57,049 nucleotides of DNA from Rhodospirillales bacterium 70-18 (GTDB lineage: Bacteria > Pseudomonadota > Alphaproteobacteria > Acetobacterales > Acetobacteraceae). Position numbers and translations under genes: made by a program. Below are positions 52,970 to 57,049 of this stretch, in pieces; positions within the stretch are counted from its first letter, which is position 1; each line of letters opens with the position of its first letter. Location: contig MKWE01000009.1 in NCBI GenBank assembly GCA_001899585.1, forward strand, positions 133,291 to 190,339. The letters are read 5' to 3'. The notes below the pieces were generated by a model. That model did no database searches and was not told where the DNA came from. It worked only from the letters and a program-made list of their open reading frames with translations.

Positions 52970-55329
52970 GGCGCGGCTTCCAGGGCGCGTTGCACGGTGG
53001 CCTGGAAATCCGCCACGAACCAGTCGGCGCGGCCGAGCGGGTTGCGGCGGATCTGCGCGCGCATGCCGTGGCGCCAGAGGCGGCGGGTGTCGGTGTCGGC
53101 GGCGAGTTCGACGGCGGTGCGGGCGTAGTCGGCATGGTCGAAGGCGCACAGGCCGGGCACACCGGCGTTCATCAGGTTGGAATAGCTGAGCCGCTCGAAG
53201 AACGCCTCGCCGACCAGGGTGACGGTGGGCACGCCCATCCACAGCGCCTCGCAGGTGGTGGTGCCGCCGGTCTGGGGGAAGGTGTCGAGCGCGATGTCGA
53301 TGCGGTTGTAGTGCGGCATGTGGGTGCCGCGCACCGCCTCGAACTCCACGCGCTCGGGGGCGACGCCGTGGGTGGCGAAGGCGGCGCGGATATTGGCGCG
53401 GAAGGCCTCGGTGGCGCCTTCGGGGCGGACGAACAGGAAATGCGCGCCCTCCACCCGCGCGGTGATGCGCGCCCAGAGGGCCAGGCTCTCCTCGGTGTAT
53501 TTGTACGGGTTGTTCATGGTGCCGAAGGTGACGTGGCCGGCGCGCTCGCTGGGCAGGCCCGGCTCGATGGCGATGGCGTCGTTGAAGCCGAGGCTGCCGA
53601 GCACCACCCAGGAGCGGGCGAGCTGGAACGGGCGCTCGATCAGCAGGGCCGGGTCGGCGGGGCGGATATGCGGGTCGACCAGGATGTGGTCGATGGTCTC
53701 GGGCCCGGCGGAATGCGGGTAGCCGAGCCAGCTTGCCTGCAGGCGGGCGGGGCGCCAGGCCATGACGCGCAGCTTGTTCATGTAGGTGGTGCCGCCAAGC
53801 TCGAACAGCATGTCCAGCCGGTCGTTGGCGATGAGCTGGGCGGCCTCGCGGTCGGGCAGGGCGGGGGCGTGGCGGAAGCCGGCGACGCGCGAGGCGATGT
53901 GGCGCTGCACGCCGTCCACCGGGGTGGTGCTCCAGGAATAGCAGAACAGCTCGAAGCGGTCGCGGTCGTGACCGTCGATCAGCGGCAGGGCGAAGTAGGA
54001 GACCGGGTGGTTGCGCAGGTCCGACGACATCAGGCCGAGGCGGATTTTGGCAGGGCCGCCGCGCACCGCGGGGGTGGCGAGGGGGCGGTCGATCGGGGTG
54101 CGGGCGGCGGCGGCGTCCACGGTGCGGCCCCAGGCGCGGTGGTACTCGACCAGCAGGCGGCGCTGGGCGGGCGTGCGGACCTGGGCCATGTGGTAGTGCA
54201 GGGCGGCGATCTGGCCCTGGGCGGACCAGTGGGCGCCGAGCTGCTCGAAGCTGCCGAGGCCGCGGGCGGTGGCGAAGTCGCAGGCGCGGTGCAGGATGTT
54301 GCGCAGCACCTGGGAGTCCTTGCGCAGGTCGCCGCCCAGTTCGACGCGGCGGCGGGCGAGCTTGTAGGCGGCGTCGATATTCTCGCCCTCGTCGGGGCCG
54401 CGGGTGCGGTCCAGGCTGTCGGCCAGCTCCATGATAAGGTCGGGGTTGCCCGGCTCGATGGCCAGGGCGGCGCGCAGGTGCTCGTTGGCGCGACGGCGGT
54501 CGGTGGCGACCACGCAGCGGGCCAGCTCGGCCTGCACCCAGGCGGCTTGCGGCAGGCGGGCGGCGAGTTCGGTGGCGTAGGCCAGCGCGGCCTCGGCCTG
54601 GCCGTTGCGGCGCAGGGCGGCCAGCCGCGCCTGGGCGAGGGCGCGGTCGCCGGGGTTGGCGGCCTGGGCCTGGTCCAGCAGGGCCAGCGCCTCCGGCACG
54701 CGGGCGTTGAGTTCCAGCAGCACCGACGGCTCGGTCCAGTGGCGCGGCGCGGCGGGGTTGAGGGCGCGGGCGCGGGCGTAGTGGTGCAGCGCGGTGTCCA
54801 GCGCGCCGAGGTGGCGCTGCGCGGCGCCCATCATGCGATGGTATTCGGCGTTCTTCGGGTCCTTGCGCAGCAGCGGGGCGATGACCTCGGCGGCGCGGGC
54901 GCCGTCGTTGCGGGTGAGGTGGGTGTTGGCCTTGTTGACCAGCGGGGAGACGTTGGTGGGGTCGAGTTTGGCGGCGAGGTCGAACGCGGCGATGGCGGCC
55001 TCGGTGCGGCCGGTGTTCTTGAGGATCAGGCCGAGCAGGTTGTGCAGCGGGGAGTCCTTGGGCTGGCGCTCCAGACCCTGGCGGACGCGCTGCTCGGCGG
55101 CCTCGTGGCGGCGCAGGCGGAGCAGCAGGGCGCCGAGGTCGTGCCAGGTGGTGCGCGGGATGGCCGCACCGGTGGCGCGGTGCTGGTCGATGGCGGCGGC
55201 GAGATGGGCGGCCTCGGCGCGCGGGTCACCGGCGGCGCGGGCCTCGGCGGCGCGGGTCAGGGCGGCGCGGGCCGGGGCGGCGCGGGCCGGGGGGGCTGGT
55301 GCGGTGGTGGTCGGGTCAGCCACTGGCAT
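52966..55329 (-). CDS. TPR-containing O-GlcNAc-transferase-like (SPY/GT41) glycosyltransferase
   Basis: The 787-residue protein has an Ala-rich N-terminus, about eight to nine TPR-like helical repeats (~60-370), and a C-terminal GT41 catalytic region with LGLMSSDLRNHPVSYF (~432-447), QASWLGYPHSAGPETIDHI (~541-559) and DIALDTFPQTGGTTTCEALW (~683-702). Relatives glycosylate Ser/Thr on proteins in the cytoplasm, using UDP-GlcNAc in the eukaryotic case. As first gene of a CDP-sugar operon it may use that sugar or initiate a glycan. The ATG at 55329 is used; a GTG at 55380 in frame is possible. It is divergent from an RTX protein gene. Confidence 0.88.
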   Translation of the reverse strand: MPVADPTTTAPAPPARAAPARAALTRAAEARAAGDPRAEAAHLAAAIDQHRATGAAIPRTTWHDLGALLLRLRRHEAAEQRVRQGLERQPKDSPLHNLLGLILKNTGRTEAAIAAFDLAAKLDPTNVSPLVNKANTHLTRNDGARAAEVIAPLLRKDPKNAEYHRMMGAAQRHLGALDTALHHYARARALNPAAPRHWTEPSVLLELNARVPEALALLDQAQAANPGDRALAQARLAALRRNGQAEAALAYATELAARLPQAAWVQAELARCVVATDRRRANEHLRAALAIEPGNPDLIMELADSLDRTRGPDEGENIDAAYKLARRRVELGGDLRKDSQVLRNILHRACDFATARGLGSFEQLGAHWSAQGQIAALHYHMAQVRTPAQRRLLVEYHRAWGRTVDAAAARTPIDRPLATPAVRGGPAKIRLGLMSSDLRNHPVSYFALPLIDGHDRDRFELFCYSWSTTPVDGVQRHIASRVAGFRHAPALPDREAAQLIANDRLDMLFELGGTTYMNKLRVMAWRPARLQASWLGYPHSAGPETIDHILVDPHIRPADPALLIERPFQLARSWVVLGSLGFNDAIAIEPGLPSERAGHVTFGTMNNPYKYTEESLALWARITARVEGAHFLFVRPEGATEAFRANIRAAFATHGVAPERVEFEAVRGTHMPHYNRIDIALDTFPQTGGTTTCEALWMGVPTVTLVGEAFFERLSYSNLMNAGVPGLCAFDHADYARTAVELAADTDTRRLWRHGMRAQIRRNPLGRADWFVADFQATVQRALEAAP

Positions 55330-55926
55330 GGGTCCGCTGCGATGGGGGGCTGGCCGGGAGGGAGGCGCCGGCGGGAACACGGGAGAGTCTGGCCATGCCG
55401 TGGTGCCTGTGTGAGAGTGATTTCATCATCAAACTATCATTACTGATTGGCGGCCGGCTACAGCCATCGGGTGCTGGCGCGGCCGTGGCGGGCGATTGGC
55501 GACGTGTGGAGTGGAAGGTGGCCCGGATGGCGTGCCGGCGCGTCTGTTTGGCATCGTAGCAAGAAATGGGGATATTTTAAATTTAAAACTGTCTCGTGAT
55601 GCGGTATTTCTGGAAATGAAAAATATAATTTTAAAAAAATAAAGTAAGAAAATCCAAAATTATTTTCTTTGTGATGTCTTGTTTCATGGGCACACTCTGT
55701 TCGTTTTTGCGGAAGGGGGACTGATGAACTGGGAGCCTCTCCGGATCGAATACTTTTCGATAACAGGACGATCCGACATCGGGCGCTGGAGGTGTTAACA
55801 ATCCGGTAACATCTGCTTCCAACCGGCTCCGCATTGTGTTTACCTTTCGAATGGTCTGCCGTCGGTTCGATCCCGATGGCTGACAGCTTACGCCCGGATC
55901 GTCGACGCAAGCCGAGGAAAACGCCA
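55330..55926. other. Divergent AT-rich intergenic region between the glycosyltransferase and RTX genes
   Basis: These ~600 bases contain no gene I can support; minus-strand frames have no family match and lie in AT-rich sequence. Around 55560-55680 the A+T content is extreme for this genome, with A/T runs and likely curved DNA. Promoters for both divergent genes must lie here. The sequence is suitable for silencing or activation by a nucleoid protein, but I see no defined operator. Confidence 0.65.
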
Positions 55927-57049
55927 ATGCCCGTATCCCCGATCACCGGTACAACAGGTGACGACACTCTCTCCGGCACATCCGGGGCGGATACCATCCA
56001 GGGGCTGGCGGGCAATGACTACCTGACCGGCGGGGATGGCAACGACTGCATCGATGGCGGGGACGATAACGACACCCTGTATGGCCAGGGCGGCGCGGAC
56101 ACGCTGACCGGCGGGGCGGGGGCGGATTACCTGGACGATACCGCCGGCGCCAATTCGCTGGATGGCGGCGACGGCAACGACACGCTCGACGATGTCTCCG
56201 GCGGCGACACCGGCAGCTCGCTGGCCGGCGGCGCGGGGCAGGATGTGTTCCGGCTCGGCTACACGGCGGGGCAGAACGCCAACAACAACCCGGTGGCGCT
56301 GAAGGCCGACACCATCACCGATTTCCAGACCGGGCCGGGCGGGGACGTGCTGGACCTGGGTTCCTACCTGACCGCCTACCTGGCCGGCTGGGACGCCACC
56401 ACCAATCCGTTCGTGGCCGGTTTCCTGCGCATCGCCCAGGTGGGCGCGGACAGCGTGCTGCAACTGAACCATGACGGCTCGCCTGGCGGGAACTGGGTGG
56501 ATGTGGTGGTGTTCCAGGCCACCACGGCCGGCAGCTTTACCTACGACAACATCGCGCAGGCATGGAACCCGCAGGGGCCGGCCGGGCAGGCGCAGACCGG
56601 CGACGATTTCGGCAACACCCTCACCGGCGGGCCGGACAATGACAGCATCGATGGCGGCGGCGGCGGCGACTACCTGCAGGGCGGCAACGGCGCCGACCTG
56701 CTGAGCGGCGGTGAAGGCAACGACAACCTCTACGGCCAGAGCGGGGCGGACAGCCTGGACGGCGGCGAGGGCAACGATTCGCTGTACGGCGGCACCGGGG
56801 CGGACACGCTGGCCGGCGGCTTCGCCAACGACTACCTCGACGACACCGTCGGCGCCAATGTGATGGATGGCGGGGCGGGCAACGACACGCTCGACGACGT
56901 GTCGGGCGGCGACACCGGCAGCACGCTGACCGGCGGGGCCGGGCAGGATGTGTTCCGGCTCGGCTATTCGGCCGGCTACAACGCCAACTACAACACCGGC
57001 GCGCTGCACGCCGACGTGATCACCGATTTCCAGGCCGGCGCGGGCGGCG
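55927..57049 (+). CDS. RTX-type calcium-binding repeat protein, 3' end off the window
   Basis: About 374 residues are visible. There is no N-terminal signal peptide, which is typical of type I secretion substrates whose signal is C-terminal (outside the window). Runs of the nonapeptide GGxGxDxLx occur at ~25-85 and ~215-310 and would bind calcium. Between them is a conserved non-repeat segment (DVFRLGYTAG, then DTITDFQTG). The whole arrangement repeats with a period of 235 residues (705 bases). The start ATG at 55927 follows GAGGAAAA. The protein is probably an adhesin or a secreted enzyme scaffold. Its divergent neighbour is a protein-glycosyltransferase-like gene, which makes it a candidate target. 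Confidence 0.88.
   Translation, partial: MPVSPITGTTGDDTLSGTSGADTIQGLAGNDYLTGGDGNDCIDGGDDNDTLYGQGGADTLTGGAGADYLDDTAGANSLDGGDGNDTLDDVSGGDTGSSLAGGAGQDVFRLGYTAGQNANNNPVALKADTITDFQTGPGGDVLDLGSYLTAYLAGWDATTNPFVAGFLRIAQVGADSVLQLNHDGSPGGNWVDVVVFQATTAGSFTYDNIAQAWNPQGPAGQAQTGDDFGNTLTGGPDNDSIDGGGGGDYLQGGNGADLLSGGEGNDNLYGQSGADSLDGGEGNDSLYGGTGADTLAGGFANDYLDDTVGANVMDGGAGNDTLDDVSGGDTGSTLTGGAGQDVFRLGYSAGYNANYNTGALHADVITDFQAGAGG

Noticed and set aside
55458-56015. Minus-strand frames between the glycosyltransferase and RTX genes
   Set aside because: They cover the RTX start and AT-rich noncoding DNA, show no family match, and have no convincing ribosome site.

Overview
This window is about 70% G+C and reads as chromosomal DNA of an alphaproteobacterium. 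It is most likely from the Rhodospirillales/Acetobacteraceae side, which is my inference from gene content. The supports are an RNase E with an acidic insert in its S1 domain and a C-terminal GWWRR tail, a ChpT-type histidine phosphotransferase beside a che operon, HyuAB/MlrC/DoxX accessory genes and dense ATGA-type gene overlaps. No tRNA, rRNA, CRISPR array, prophage or transposase gene was found.

Layout. 1-8370 (minus strand) holds a truncated glycine-rich secreted protein, a three-gene ABC exporter (ATPase, FtsX-type permease, HlyD-type adaptor), and the housekeeping run amidase - mrcA - prfB. prfB carries a textbook programmed +1 frameshift. 9102-12200 is rne, closed by two back-to-back hairpins. 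12392-19621 holds an oligopeptide-type binding protein, an asparaginase-like enzyme and a four-gene carbohydrate ABC importer. 19760-23635 holds a GNAT, a LysR divergent from doxX and a LigB-type dioxygenase, and a D-threonine-aldolase-like enzyme. 23636-24767 is a markedly AT-richer island with a PEP-CTERM protein behind a perfect sigma-54 promoter. 24860-31210 (minus) is a chemotaxis operon chpT-cheA-cheW-cheY-cheB-cheR with a hybrid CheA. 31432-34423 holds DUF3553, moaA, doxX and an orphan binding protein. 34522-41504 holds hyuAB, a zinc alcohol dehydrogenase, a second PEP-CTERM protein and an M20 peptidase. 41594-46591 holds a coupled trio (threonine-synthase-like, MlrC, D-serine-dehydratase-like) and an MFS transporter. 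Two SDR genes follow at 46744-48424. 48418-55329 (minus) is a six-gene operon: a TPR/OGT-like glycosyltransferase followed by a full route to a CDP-linked, probably C-methylated 6-deoxysugar. Divergent from it at 55927 is an RTX-type protein that runs off the window.

The two signals I consider least explained are these. (i) A family of AT-rich intergenic elements occurs at five places (about 19.6, 38.2, 40.3, 47.6 and 52.1 kb). They are built from two different hairpin half-units sharing the same tail and assembled in opposite orders. (ii) The glycosyltransferase/CDP-sugar operon lies head to head with a modular RTX protein, which suggests a dedicated protein-glycosylation locus for a surface or secreted adhesin. 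How genes work together: peptidoglycan synthesis and turnover with translation termination (amidase, PBP1A, RF2); two-component and chemotaxis control with ChpT linking to a CckA-CtrA-like relay; amino-acid or peptide catabolism (asparaginase-like, M20, MlrC, D-amino-acid PLP enzymes, HyuAB); and envelope decoration (PEP-CTERM proteins, CDP-sugar operon, RTX).
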